From Opitutaceae bacterium (GTDB taxonomy: Bacteria > Verrucomicrobiota > Verrucomicrobiia > Opitutales > Opitutaceae): a stretch of 64,000 nucleotides of DNA. Where the stretch lies: positions 262,038 through 326,037 of the forward strand of contig JACKPU010000003.1 of the NCBI GenBank assembly GCA_024233285.1. Reading direction: 5' to 3'. This document shows positions 50,844 to 59,739 of the stretch, piece after piece; the first letter of the stretch is position 1; each line of letters begins with the position of its first letter. The notes under the pieces are model-generated. The model was not told where the DNA came from. It searched no databases and was given only the letters and a program-made list of their open reading frames with translations. A program made the translations under genes and the position numbers.

Positions 50844-51914
50844 ATGTCTCATCTTTTCGCTCCGTTTACCCTGAAGTCAGTGACCCTGCGCAACCGCATC
50901 GGGGTCTCGCCGATGTGCCAGTATTCGTCCAAGGACGGACTGGCGGATGACTGGCACTTGGTGCATCTCGGGAGCCGGGCGGTCGGTGGCGCGGGACTGG
51001 TGATTGCGGAAGCGACGGCGGTGTCGCCCGAGGGGCGCATTTCGCCGGGCGATGCCGGGATTTGGAGTGAGGCGCACGTGGAGCCGCTGGCGCGAATCAA
51101 TCGGTTCATCAAGTCGCAGGGCGCCGTCGCCGGCGTGCAGATCGCCCACGCGGGCCGCAAGGCGAGCGCAGCTTTGCCGTGGTCCGGGGAAGGGCATTTG
51201 GCGGACAACGCCGGCGGGTGGCCGACGCTGGCGCCCAGCGCGGTGCCGTTTGGCGGGGGATTGGACAAGGTGCCTCAGGCCATGACCCAAAGTGACATTG
51301 CCCGCGTGCAAAGTGAGTTTGCCGCGGCGGCGGAACGTTCACTGGCGGCGGGGTATGAGTGGATGGAGATCCATGCGGCTCACGGTTATTTGGCGCACGA
51401 GTTTTTGTCGCCGCTGAGCAATCAGCGCGCGGACGAGTATGGCGGCAGCTTTGAAAACCGGATTCGCTTCTTGATTGAAACCACCCGGTCGGTGCGCGCG
51501 GTGTGGCCTGAGAACCTGCCGCTGACCGTGCGTATTTCGGGCACGGACTGGGTGGAGGGCGCTTGGGACGTGGAGCAGTCTATCGAATTGGCGCGTCGTT
51601 TGAAAACGGAGGGCGTCGACCTGATCGATTGCAGCTCCGGCGGCATCGTGCCCGGGGTGAAGATTCCGGTGGGACCGGGATACCAGGTGGCGATTGCGGA
51701 ACGGATTCGCCGGGAGTCCGGCATCGCGACCGCGGCGGTCGGTTTGATCACCGAGCCCAAGCAGGCGGATGCGATCATTCGCGAAGGCCGGGCCGATCTC
51801 GTCCTGTTGGCGCGGGAGTTTTTGCGCGATGCCTATTGGCCGGCGCATGCGGCCAAAGTGTTGGAGCAAACAGAAGCGCTGGCAGCGCCGAAGCAATACG
51901 CGCGCGCTTGGTGA
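50844..51914 (+). CDS. Old yellow enzyme-family NADH:flavin oxidoreductase (YqjM-like)
   Basis: The product is 356 residues. GVSPMCQYSSKDGLADDWHLVH carries the YqjM-type cysteine, QIAHAGRKAS and EIHAAHGYLAHEFLSPLSN the substrate histidines, and RADEYGGSFENR the FMN-binding arginine; ADLVLLAREFLRD is the C-terminal phosphate site. FMN-dependent enoate reductase by family. It converges on the MalG-like gene, 16 bases away. Confidence 0.92.
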   Translation: MSHLFAPFTLKSVTLRNRIGVSPMCQYSSKDGLADDWHLVHLGSRAVGGAGLVIAEATAVSPEGRISPGDAGIWSEAHVEPLARINRFIKSQGAVAGVQIAHAGRKASAALPWSGEGHLADNAGGWPTLAPSAVPFGGGLDKVPQAMTQSDIARVQSEFAAAAERSLAAGYEWMEIHAAHGYLAHEFLSPLSNQRADEYGGSFENRIRFLIETTRSVRAVWPENLPLTVRISGTDWVEGAWDVEQSIELARRLKTEGVDLIDCSSGGIVPGVKIPVGPGYQVAIAERIRRESGIATAAVGLITEPKQADAIIREGRADLVLLAREFLRDAYWPAHAAKVLEQTEALAAPKQYARAW

Positions 51915-51930
51915 AGCGCGCCGGACGGCC

Positions 51931-52773
51931 TCAACCCTTGATGGCGCCGGCCGAGAGGCCGCGAACGAACAGGCGCATCGTGAACAGGAAGATGATGATG
52001 AGCGGGATCGCGGCGAGGAAGTAAGACGCCATGATCTTGCCCCAAGGTTTCACGTATTCGCCGTCGAGGTAGATGAGGCCGACCCCGAGCGTGAAGAGCT
52101 CCTTGTCGCGCAGGATGATCAGCGGCAGGAGAAACTCGTTCCACGCGTTGAGGAAGGAGAGAATGGCGAGCGTGCCGATGATCGGCGCGGCCATCGGAAT
52201 CACGATGTTGATGACCTGCTGGAAGTGGGAGGCGCCGTCCATTTCGGCGGCTTCAAACAGATCCTTCGGCAGGTCCTCGAGAAAGTGCCGGAGCACGAAA
52301 ATGTTGAACACCTGACCGCCGGCGACCGCGACGAGGATGAGGGCGAGCAGGGTATTGAGCAGGCTCATCGACTTGAGCAGCATGAACAGCGGCACGAGGT
52401 TGGTGACCGTCGGCATGATCATGAGGAAGAGGAACAGCGCCCAGAGCAGGCCGCTGAACGGCAGCTTGTGACGGGAAAAGAAGTAGGCGCCGAGGACCGC
52501 AAGGAAGAGGGAACAGATCGTGGCGGTGACGGCGACGAAGACCGTGTTGGCGAGGTAGGGGCCGATGAGCTTGATTGCAAAGACCCAGTTGCCCCATTGC
52601 CATTCGGTCGGCCAGAGCGGCAGCCACGGCTGCTGGATGAACGAGGCGTTGTCCTTGAAGGACACCTGGAACATCATGTAGAGCGGGAACAGCTCGATCA
52701 GGATGAAGAACCAGATGACAAGGTGCTTGGGCCAGTCGACCTGGCGGCGGAGGGAACTGGTGGCGGCACTCAT
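51931..52773 (-). CDS. Carbohydrate ABC transporter permease, MalG type
   Basis: The product is 280 residues with six membrane helices. FFSRHKLPFSGLLWALFLFLMIMP and EAAEMDGASHFQQVINIVIPMAAP (the EAA loop) identify the MalG/CUT1 permease family, ending VRGLSAGAIKG. With the MalF-like partner it forms a sugar channel. Its ATG overlaps the partner's TGA in ATGA. No binding protein or ATPase is adjacent. Confidence 0.92.
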   Translation of the reverse strand: MSAATSSLRRQVDWPKHLVIWFFILIELFPLYMMFQVSFKDNASFIQQPWLPLWPTEWQWGNWVFAIKLIGPYLANTVFVAVTATICSLFLAVLGAYFFSRHKLPFSGLLWALFLFLMIMPTVTNLVPLFMLLKSMSLLNTLLALILVAVAGGQVFNIFVLRHFLEDLPKDLFEAAEMDGASHFQQVINIVIPMAAPIIGTLAILSFLNAWNEFLLPLIILRDKELFTLGVGLIYLDGEYVKPWGKIMASYFLAAIPLIIIFLFTMRLFVRGLSAGAIKG

Positions 52774-53717
52774 TTATCGACGCGGACGTAACGGTTGTTG
52801 ATGAAGGTGAGGCCGAGGATGACGACGGCAAGCAGCACGCCGATGGCGCACGCGTAGCCGAACTCACCGGCGACGAACGCGCGGTTATACATCCACAGGC
52901 CGGGGACCATGCCGCGACCACCGGGGCCGCCGTATTCGTTGAGGAGGAGGAGTTGCAGGCCGTATTGGCCGAGCGTGCCGACGATGAGGAGCACGAGGCT
53001 CAGACGCACCTGGGTGAGAATCAACGGCAGTTCGATGTAGATGAACTTTTTGAACGGGCCGATGCCGTCGAGCTCGGCGGCCTCATAAACCTCCTGACCG
53101 ATCGATTGGAGGCCGGCGAGGTAGATGAGCACGCCGACGGTGCCGATCCACGGAAAGCCCCAGATGAAGAGGGCGGGCAAAATCAGCTCGGGTTGCGAGA
53201 GCCAGCCGATTGGCACGTCCTTGAAGAACACGCTCCAGCCGAAGAAGTCGTTGATCCACACGAGCACATTCTTCAGGCCGGTGGCCTCGATCACGCGGTT
53301 CAGTGCGCCGAGGTTGGGATCCATGATGAACTTCCAGATGAAAAGCGTGACGAGTTGCGGCACGATCATCGGCACGACGAGCAGGGCCCGGTAGGCGTAT
53401 TGCCATTTGTCGCTCGTGACGCGGTGGATGAGCACGGCGATGACAATCGACGGGATCATCTTGAACAGATTGAAAATCAGCAGCGCGCCGACGGTGACAA
53501 AGGAGTTGAGCAGCGTGCTGTCATTGAAGGCCCGGATGTAGTTGTCCCAATTGATGAACTGTTTGGCTTCACCGCCCGACCAGTCGAAAAAGCTGTGGTA
53601 AATGGCGCTGCCGACCGGGAAGTAGAGAAAGGTCATCACCATCACCAAGGACGGCACGACAAAGAAATATAACTTCCATTCGCGCAGGAGCTTTTGCCGG
53701 GAAAGAGTATAGGACAT
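52770..53717 (-). CDS. Carbohydrate ABC transporter permease, MalF type
   Basis: The product is 315 residues with six to seven helices. YFFVVPSLVMVMTFLYFPVG is the first helix pair, VYEAAELDGIGPFKKFIYIELPLI the EAA loop. It is the MalF-like half of a CUT1 sugar importer, coupled to the MalG gene. The binding protein and ATPase must be encoded elsewhere or the ATPase shared, as is common for CUT1 systems. Confidence 0.92.
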   Translation of the reverse strand: MSYTLSRQKLLREWKLYFFVVPSLVMVMTFLYFPVGSAIYHSFFDWSGGEAKQFINWDNYIRAFNDSTLLNSFVTVGALLIFNLFKMIPSIVIAVLIHRVTSDKWQYAYRALLVVPMIVPQLVTLFIWKFIMDPNLGALNRVIEATGLKNVLVWINDFFGWSVFFKDVPIGWLSQPELILPALFIWGFPWIGTVGVLIYLAGLQSIGQEVYEAAELDGIGPFKKFIYIELPLILTQVRLSLVLLIVGTLGQYGLQLLLLNEYGGPGGRGMVPGLWMYNRAFVAGEFGYACAIGVLLAVVILGLTFINNRYVRVDK

Positions 53718-53865
53718 TTTGTGGTAAGAACGCGTTACAGCGCCAAGGGGTTGGCTACCAGTGAGAGGATGGCTCTACGCATGCCAAGCCGGAATTGCGG
53801 CATCAGTGGCAAAATCGAGACACCGGTCTTGCGAAAACCAAGTTCCGGCTGCCTCATTGGCGGCC

Positions 53866-54516
53866 ATGGCCACGATTTCATCCGACGATCTGCTCTCCGC
53901 CTTGAACTGGCGCTACGCCGTCAAACGTTTCGATCCCGCCAAGCGCATTGAGGACGGTCTTTGGGCGGCTTTGGAGGATGCGTTGGTGCTCACGCCCTCC
54001 TCGATCGGATTGCAGCCGTGGCGGTTTTTCGTGGTGACCGACGCAGCGATGAAGGAGAAGCTGCGTCCCGCAGCGTATGGGCAATCCCAAGTGACGGATT
54101 GCTCTCATTTCGTGGTGATGGCGGTGCGGCGGAACCTGGGCGAAGACCACGTGGACCGCCATGTCGCGCGGATGAGTGAAGTGCGTGGCATCACGGTCGA
54201 ATCGCTGGCCAAGTTTCGCAATATGGTGACGGGCAACCTTGAGCGGGCGCGCGTGGAAAACCGCCTCGATACCTGGCAAACCTACCAGATCTACATCGCG
54301 CTGGGCAATTTCATGACCGCCGCGGCGATCGTGGGCGTCGATACCTGCCCGATGGAAGGCTTTGATCCGGCCAAGACTGACGAGATTCTGGGGCTCAAAG
54401 AGACGGATTATACTTCGGTCGTGTGCTGCGCGGCGGGTTATCGGCATGCCGAGGACAAGTATGCCACGACGCCCAAGGTTCGTTTCCCGAAAGAGACCAT
54501 GTTTGTGCGAATCTGA
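53866..54516 (+). CDS. Nitroreductase-family NAD(P)H-dependent oxidoreductase
   Basis: The product is 216 residues from the ATG at 53866. NWRYAVKRFDPAK is the FMN-phosphate arginine motif, PSSIGLQPWRFFVV the central family signature, and a terminal CCAAGYRHAEDKYATTPKVRF the C-terminal FMN region. It resembles NfsB/YfkO-type reductases. FMN enzyme by family; natural substrate unknown. It is divergent from the MalF gene across about 150 bases. Confidence 0.9.
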   Translation: MATISSDDLLSALNWRYAVKRFDPAKRIEDGLWAALEDALVLTPSSIGLQPWRFFVVTDAAMKEKLRPAAYGQSQVTDCSHFVVMAVRRNLGEDHVDRHVARMSEVRGITVESLAKFRNMVTGNLERARVENRLDTWQTYQIYIALGNFMTAAAIVGVDTCPMEGFDPAKTDEILGLKETDYTSVVCCAAGYRHAEDKYATTPKVRFPKETMFVRI

Positions 54517-54588
54517 CCATGCGTCACATTCGCGTGACGGCACATCACCGGTTTTGACATCGTTCGATTATAAAACGAGACATCGATC

Positions 54589-55977
54589 ATGCTTTCTCGC
54601 CGTTCGTTCATTCGCAATGCAGCCCTGACGACCGCGGCCTTTGCCGGTCTGCGGACCTTGGTTAATGCCGAACTGTTTGCCGCCGCGCCTTCGAGCAGTG
54701 TGGGCTATGGTGCACTGCAGCTTGATGCGCAGGGATTGCTGAAAGTGCCGGCGGGTTTCTCGTATAAGATTTTTTCACGAACGGGAGAAATCATGCCTGA
54801 TGGTTTTCTGGTTCCCGGCGCGCATGACGGGATGGCGGCCTTTGCCGGTCCGGACGGTCTGACGCTGCTGGTGCGCAACCACGAGCTGGAAAGCGAGCAT
54901 CTGGATCGGAGTCCCTTTGGACCGGCCAACGAATTGCTGGCAAAGCTGCCGCAGGATAAAATCTACGATCGCGGTCACGGCATTCGTCCGAATCTGGGCG
55001 GCACCACCACGCTGGTTTTCGACACGCGCACGCAAGAGTTGAAGAATCACTACCTCAGCCTGGCGGGCACGGTGCGCAATTGCGCCGGCGGCCCCACGCC
55101 GTGGGGCACCTGGGTGACGTGCGAAGAAATGAACGCACTGCCGGAGGAGCATGCTGAACAACCGCATGGTTATAACTTTGAAGTGCGCCCCTCGGCCGAA
55201 CCTGGCTTGGTCACGCCGGTTCCGTTGAAGGCGATGGGGCGTTTCCGTCACGAAGCGATCGCGGTCGATCCGAAGTCCGGGGCGGTTTACGAAACCGAGG
55301 ATTTGGCGGATGGATTGCTCTATCGGTTCCTGCCCCGCGAACCGGGCAATCTGGCCGCCGGTGGAAAGCTGCAGGCGCTGGGGTTGGTTGATGCCTCAAT
55401 CACCGACACGCGCAACCTGACCGGCGCGCAATTCCCGATCGGACAACCCTTGGCGGTGCGCTGGATCGACGTGGATGCCACTTATAGCCCTGTGGATGAT
55501 CTGCGGCATCGGGGTGCCGCGGCCGGTGCGGTGCCGTTTGCCCGGGGCGAGGGCGCTTGGACGGCCGAGGACGGCAGCATTTACTTTGCGATGACGATCG
55601 GCGGACCGAAAGGGCTGGGACAAATTTTCCGTTATGTGCCGAGTCCGTTCGAAGGCACTCCGCGTGAAAGCGAATCGCCCGGACGCTTGGAATTGTTCAT
55701 CGAACCTAATGACGCGGCTTTGCTGCGCAATTGCGACAACCTCAGCGTGACACCATGGGGCGATTTGCTGATTTGCGAAGACAACGATGTCAATTGCCGC
55801 ATCGTTGCGGTAACCCCACAGGGCGAATTTTACTACTTGGCAGAAAACTTGGAGCCGAAGCGCGAACTCGCCGGCGTCTGTTTTTCACCGGACGGTTCGA
55901 CGCTGTTCTTCAACGTCCAAAAGCCCGGTTACACCGTGGCGATTACCGGGCCGTGGGAAAAGCGCCTCCACGCGTGA
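54589..55977 (+). CDS. PhoX-like (DUF839) exported protein with Tat signal
   Basis: The product is 462 residues. LSRRSFIRNAALTTAAFAGL is a twin-arginine signal. The mature part follows the PhoX/DUF839 beta-propeller pattern: FLVPGAHDGMAAF, LLVRNHELE, GGTTTLVFD, NCAGGPTPWGTWVTCEE, AIAVDPKSGAVYETED and DNLSVTPWGDLLICEDND. PhoX enzymes are calcium/iron alkaline phosphatases; the acidic and cysteine landmarks are present, but activity on phosphate esters is an inference. It is the third putative extracytoplasmic phosphatase-type protein in the window. Confidence 0.85.
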   Translation: MLSRRSFIRNAALTTAAFAGLRTLVNAELFAAAPSSSVGYGALQLDAQGLLKVPAGFSYKIFSRTGEIMPDGFLVPGAHDGMAAFAGPDGLTLLVRNHELESEHLDRSPFGPANELLAKLPQDKIYDRGHGIRPNLGGTTTLVFDTRTQELKNHYLSLAGTVRNCAGGPTPWGTWVTCEEMNALPEEHAEQPHGYNFEVRPSAEPGLVTPVPLKAMGRFRHEAIAVDPKSGAVYETEDLADGLLYRFLPREPGNLAAGGKLQALGLVDASITDTRNLTGAQFPIGQPLAVRWIDVDATYSPVDDLRHRGAAAGAVPFARGEGAWTAEDGSIYFAMTIGGPKGLGQIFRYVPSPFEGTPRESESPGRLELFIEPNDAALLRNCDNLSVTPWGDLLICEDNDVNCRIVAVTPQGEFYYLAENLEPKRELAGVCFSPDGSTLFFNVQKPGYTVAITGPWEKRLHA

Positions 55978-55983
55978 CGTCGG

Positions 55984-56550
55984 TTAACCGAAGACCAAAT
56001 CGCGCTCGGCGCGATTGAGTTCACGCCATTTTCCCGGCGCCAAGTCGCTGAGGTGAAACCGTCCGATGGCCGCGCGCACCAGTCTCAGGGTCGGGTGCCC
56101 GACTGCCGCCGTCATCCGCCGCACCTGGCGGTTTTTGCCCTCAATCAGAGTCAACGACAGCCAGCAATCCGGCACGTTCTTGCGAAACCGCACCGGCGGA
56201 TCACGCGGTGGCAGGGCGGGGGCTTGGTCCAGCCGGCGGACAACGCACGGCTGCGTTTGGTATCCGCCGATGGTGACGCCGCGCGCGAGTTGCCCGAGCG
56301 CGGCAACGTCGGGAATACGCTCAACCTGCACCCAATACTCGCGCGCATGCTGCTGCGCGGGATCGAGCAAATGTGAATTTGACCCGGGTTCATCGCTCAG
56401 CAGCAGCAGCCCCTCGGAATCGGCGTCGAGGCGTCCGAGCGCGTAAACGTTTTTCGGCAAACCGAAGTCAGCCAGCGTGCGCCAAGGCGAGCCCGGTTCT
56501 GGTGTAAACTGGGAAAGGTGGCCGTAGGGTTTGTGGAGCGCGATCAACAC
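55984..56550 (-). CDS. RluE/RsuA-family 23S rRNA pseudouridine synthase
   Basis: The product is 188 residues from a GTG start. ALHKPYGHLSQF opens the catalytic domain, GRLDADSEGLLLLSDE contains the catalytic aspartate, and EGKNRQVRRMTAAVGHPTLRLVRAAIG is the family's C-terminal block. The N-terminal S4 domain is absent, as in RluE. By family it isomerises a uridine in 23S rRNA (position 2457 in E. coli). Confidence 0.9.
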   Translation of the reverse strand: MLIALHKPYGHLSQFTPEPGSPWRTLADFGLPKNVYALGRLDADSEGLLLLSDEPGSNSHLLDPAQQHAREYWVQVERIPDVAALGQLARGVTIGGYQTQPCVVRRLDQAPALPPRDPPVRFRKNVPDCWLSLTLIEGKNRQVRRMTAAVGHPTLRLVRAAIGRFHLSDLAPGKWRELNRAERDLVFG

Positions 56551-56589
56551 GGTTTGCGATCAAAGGAGTTATATGCAGGCTGTGTCACC

Positions 56590-57585
56590 ATGCAGGCTCT
56601 CGTTTTTTCCGCGGTCAATGAAATGAACGTGCAATCCGCTCCCGATCCCGTGCCCGCGGCGGGCGAGGTGTTGGTGCAGCTCAAGTCGGCGGCGCTGAAT
56701 CACCGGGACCTGTGGATCAAACTCGGGCAATACGCCGGACTCAAATGGCCCTGCATTCCCGGCTCGGATGGCGCGGGCATCGTCACCACCGTGGGCGAGG
56801 GCGTGGACGCGGCGACTTGGGTAGGCCGCGAGGTGATCATCAATCCTTCGTTTGGTTGGGGCGACAAAGAGAAGGCGCAGGGCAAGGAGTTTTCGATCCT
56901 CGGCCTGCCGCGCGACGGCACGCTGGCGGAACAGATTGCGGTGCCTGTCAAACAGCTTTCCGCCAAACCGGCGCATCTGAGCTGGCACGAGGCGGCGGCC
57001 TTGCCCCTGGCCGGACTCACGGCGTGGCGCGCGCTCATGAGCCGGGCGCGTTTGCAACCGGGTGAACGCGTGCTGATTTCCGGCATCGGTGGCGGCGTCG
57101 CGCTGTTTGCGCTGCAATTTGCCGTGGCCCACGGTGCGGAAGTTTGGGTGACGTCAAGTTCGGCACAGAAAATCGCCCGCGCAATCGAACTGGGCGCGAA
57201 GGGCGGTTTTGATTACGCTGCAGCCGATTGGGCGAAACGCGCGGTGGCTGAGGCCGGGGCGTTTGATGTGATCATCGACGGTGCCGGCGGGGCGGGTGTG
57301 GATGCGTTGATCGATGCCGCGGCGCCGGGGGCGCGCCTGGCTTTCTACGGCGCGACACGTGGCAACGTGCCGGAGCTCGCGTTGCGCAAGATCTTCTTCC
57401 GTCAGCTCTCGCTGCTCGGTTCAACCATGGGCAGTCCGGCTGATTGGCAGGCGATGGTGGGCTTTGTCTCACACCATCAACTCAAGCCCATCGTCAGCGA
57501 CACGTTTCCGCTGCCGCAGGCTGCCGAAGCCTTTGCGTTGATGGAACGCGGCGGGCAGATGGGGAAGATCGTGGTGTGGCTTTAG
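56590..57585 (+). CDS. Medium-chain reductase, quinone oxidoreductase-like
   Basis: The product is 331 residues from the ATG at 56590. NHRDLWIKLGQYAGLKWPCIPGSDGAG is the GroES-like catalytic domain with the conserved HRD, LPLAGLTAWRAL follows, and GIGGGVALFALQFA is the NADPH loop. No structural zinc cysteines are seen, so a zeta-crystallin/quinone-reductase type is likely. Its 3' end lies seven bases from the converging oxidoreductase. Confidence 0.87.
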   Translation: MQALVFSAVNEMNVQSAPDPVPAAGEVLVQLKSAALNHRDLWIKLGQYAGLKWPCIPGSDGAGIVTTVGEGVDAATWVGREVIINPSFGWGDKEKAQGKEFSILGLPRDGTLAEQIAVPVKQLSAKPAHLSWHEAAALPLAGLTAWRALMSRARLQPGERVLISGIGGGVALFALQFAVAHGAEVWVTSSSAQKIARAIELGAKGGFDYAAADWAKRAVAEAGAFDVIIDGAGGAGVDALIDAAAPGARLAFYGATRGNVPELALRKIFFRQLSLLGSTMGSPADWQAMVGFVSHHQLKPIVSDTFPLPQAAEAFALMERGGQMGKIVVWL

Positions 57586-57592
57586 GTTGGGC

Positions 57593-58654
57593 CTACAACC
57601 GCGCCGTTTTAACCTGACCGGGCTTCACCGGCTGGCCGGTGTCGGCGCTGGCGAGGGCGGCAAAGCAGAGTTCGAGGCTGCGCAGATTGTTGGTCGCGCT
57701 GATGCTCGGTTCACGGTCTTCCTCGATGGCCCGAAGAAATTCGCCGAGCGTGCCCCGGAAGCCATCTGGAAACCATTTGCCGGTGAGCGGGATTTTGACC
57801 GTGCCGCGTTGGGTTGTGAGTTCGAGTTCGGTCAGATTGGCGACATTGGCAGTGCCGCGCAGCGTGCCCTTGGAGCCGACGCAGCAAAGGTATTCCTGCG
57901 GCGCGAGCGATTGGTAGGCGCTGAAGGCAAGAGTGGCGAGACCGTCACCATAGTTGACCACGGCGTTGGCCAACATGGGCGGCTTCATGTCCTGCTTCGG
58001 CGCATATGCGGTGATCGCGAAAACGCTGCGGGCCTTGCGGCCGTCGAACACGTTGGCAACGATGTCGAACCAGTGGATGGCGAAGTCGCTGAGGATGAGG
58101 TGATGCAGCTCGGCGAATTTGGTGCCTCGGCACCACGTGTGATCCCACGCCAGCGACATATCGAGGGTATGGATGTCGCCGAGCATGCCTTGGCGCACGG
58201 CCGCGAGGAGTGCGGCGAATTGCGGTGCCCAGCGTCCGTTCTGATTCACGCCGAGCTTGAGGCCTTTGCGCTTGGCGAGGGTGGCGAGCCGGCGGCCTTC
58301 GTGCAAATCGGCGACGAAAGGCTTTTGGCTGAGCACGTGCTTGCCGGCGAGCAAGGCTTCGCGGGTCTGGCCCGGCCGAATGGCGGTATGCGTGGCGATG
58401 TCGACTACCGTGATGTCATCGCGCGCAAGCAGCTCGCGATGATCGGTGTAAACGTCGGCCTGAGGATAAAACTCGTCACGCCGGCTCTCGGCCGCGGCGC
58501 GATTGACGTCCGCGAGGGCAACCACCTCAACGCCTAACGATTTGGCTGCGGTGAGGTGATATTGCGCAATGCCTCCGCAGCCGATCAGACCCAGTTTATG
58601 GCGTTTGGGATGACGCGGTTTGCGAGGAAGGTAGTCGAGCTTGGGAACGCGCAT
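57593..58654 (-). CDS. Gfo/Idh/MocA-family oxidoreductase (first of a pair)
   Basis: The product is 353 residues from the ATG at 58654; the long open frame to 58963 is antisense-frame extension. KLGLIGCGGIAQYHL is the dinucleotide loop, LLAGKHVLSQKPF the family EKP-type motif (here QKP), and DFAIHWFDIVANVF the substrate-site helix with the DxxxHxxD-like pattern. It should oxidise or reduce a sugar or inositol derivative with NAD(P). Two bases separate it from the next oxidoreductase, in an operon with the rhamnosidase. Confidence 0.88.
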   Translation of the reverse strand: MRVPKLDYLPRKPRHPKRHKLGLIGCGGIAQYHLTAAKSLGVEVVALADVNRAAAESRRDEFYPQADVYTDHRELLARDDITVVDIATHTAIRPGQTREALLAGKHVLSQKPFVADLHEGRRLATLAKRKGLKLGVNQNGRWAPQFAALLAAVRQGMLGDIHTLDMSLAWDHTWCRGTKFAELHHLILSDFAIHWFDIVANVFDGRKARSVFAITAYAPKQDMKPPMLANAVVNYGDGLATLAFSAYQSLAPQEYLCCVGSKGTLRGTANVANLTELELTTQRGTVKIPLTGKWFPDGFRGTLGEFLRAIEEDREPSISATNNLRSLELCFAALASADTGQPVKPGQVKTARL

Positions 58655-58656
58655 GT

Positions 58657-59733
58657 TTACTTCAGGAGTTTCTGCGGGAGCTTGGTCTTGGCGCTGAGCG
58701 CGGCGGTATCGACGATTTGCTGGCCGATGCGGCAAAACTTTACCGACAATGGTCCGGTGACGGCTTCGCCGGTCTCCAGGCAGTGCAGGAAATACTGCAC
58801 GGGATTCTGCCGCGGCTTCTTGGGCTGATCGACTTTGATGATTTTGCCTTCGGGGTGCTTGCGCGTCTGCAGGCGGATGGTCGGCTCGTAGTCGTAGTTG
58901 GCAATCGTGCCCTCGGTGCCCTTGAGCACGAACCCGCACTTGGGTTGAGGCTGATTGACCCACGGGCTGGTGAACGTGCCCCAGCGGGTCTGAAACGTGG
59001 ACAGCCAGTCGCCGTAGCGCGCGATGGTGACGCTTTGCTCGTCAACCGGCACGCCCTTCGCGCCGCCGGCCACCGCCGTGATTTCGGTGGGCTTTTTGCC
59101 GTCGAAGAACCAAGTGCCGAGCGTGACGCCATAGCCGAGGTAATCGATCAGCGAGCCACCGCCGTTGCGATCGTAGAACCAGCTGGCCTTCTTCTGCTGC
59201 AGCGTGACGGCGGGCGCGTGGAGATCGTTGTGGTTCGAAATCGGACCGCGATTGCCGTCGTAGAAGTGCACTTCCTGCAATTCGCCGATCACGCCTTCGC
59301 GGATGAGCCGGTGGGCGGTGAGGTGCGGCGGATACCAAGCCAGCGGCCAGTTGATGGCGAGCTGGCGCTTCGCCTTCTTCATCGCGGCGATCATGCGGTC
59401 AGCCTGGGCGAGGTTGGCCGCAAAGGGCTTTTCCACCAGCACATGCACGCCGTAGGGCGCGATGCGCTCGACCCAATCGGCATGCGCGCCGCTGGCCGGA
59501 CAGGTGATGACGACATCGGGCTTCGTCTGCTCCATGCACTTGCGCCAGTCGGTAAAGACCCGCTCGACGGGAATCGCGCAGCGTTTGATGACATCCTGCA
59601 TCTCCTTCGGGTCGTGATGCGAGATGCCGACGATCTCGGCGTTGCGCGCGTCGTGCGCGCACGCGAGCAAGTGGTCCATGTGCCGGAAATCAAAATTGAT
59701 GCCGGCGATGCGCCATTTTTTACGGGTGGGCAT
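58657..59733 (-). CDS. Gfo/Idh/MocA-family oxidoreductase (second of a pair)
   Basis: The product is 358 residues. The N-terminus WRIAGINFDFRHMDHLL has a divergent dinucleotide loop (GINFDFRH instead of GxGxxG), then YGVHVLVEKPFAANLAQ is the EKP motif, and SLIDYLGYGVTLGTWFFDG the substrate helix. The unusual loop suggests altered cofactor binding, or a member with tightly bound cofactor. It lies six bases after the rhamnosidase and two before the other oxidoreductase. Confidence 0.85.
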   Translation of the reverse strand: MPTRKKWRIAGINFDFRHMDHLLACAHDARNAEIVGISHHDPKEMQDVIKRCAIPVERVFTDWRKCMEQTKPDVVITCPASGAHADWVERIAPYGVHVLVEKPFAANLAQADRMIAAMKKAKRQLAINWPLAWYPPHLTAHRLIREGVIGELQEVHFYDGNRGPISNHNDLHAPAVTLQQKKASWFYDRNGGGSLIDYLGYGVTLGTWFFDGKKPTEITAVAGGAKGVPVDEQSVTIARYGDWLSTFQTRWGTFTSPWVNQPQPKCGFVLKGTEGTIANYDYEPTIRLQTRKHPEGKIIKVDQPKKPRQNPVQYFLHCLETGEAVTGPLSVKFCRIGQQIVDTAALSAKTKLPQKLLK

Positions 59734-59739
59734 AGCTTA

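Noticed and set aside
53729..53736. AACGCGTT as a LacI-type operator for the MalF/MalG genes
   Set aside because: Only eight bases are symmetric and no regulator gene is nearby; too short to support.
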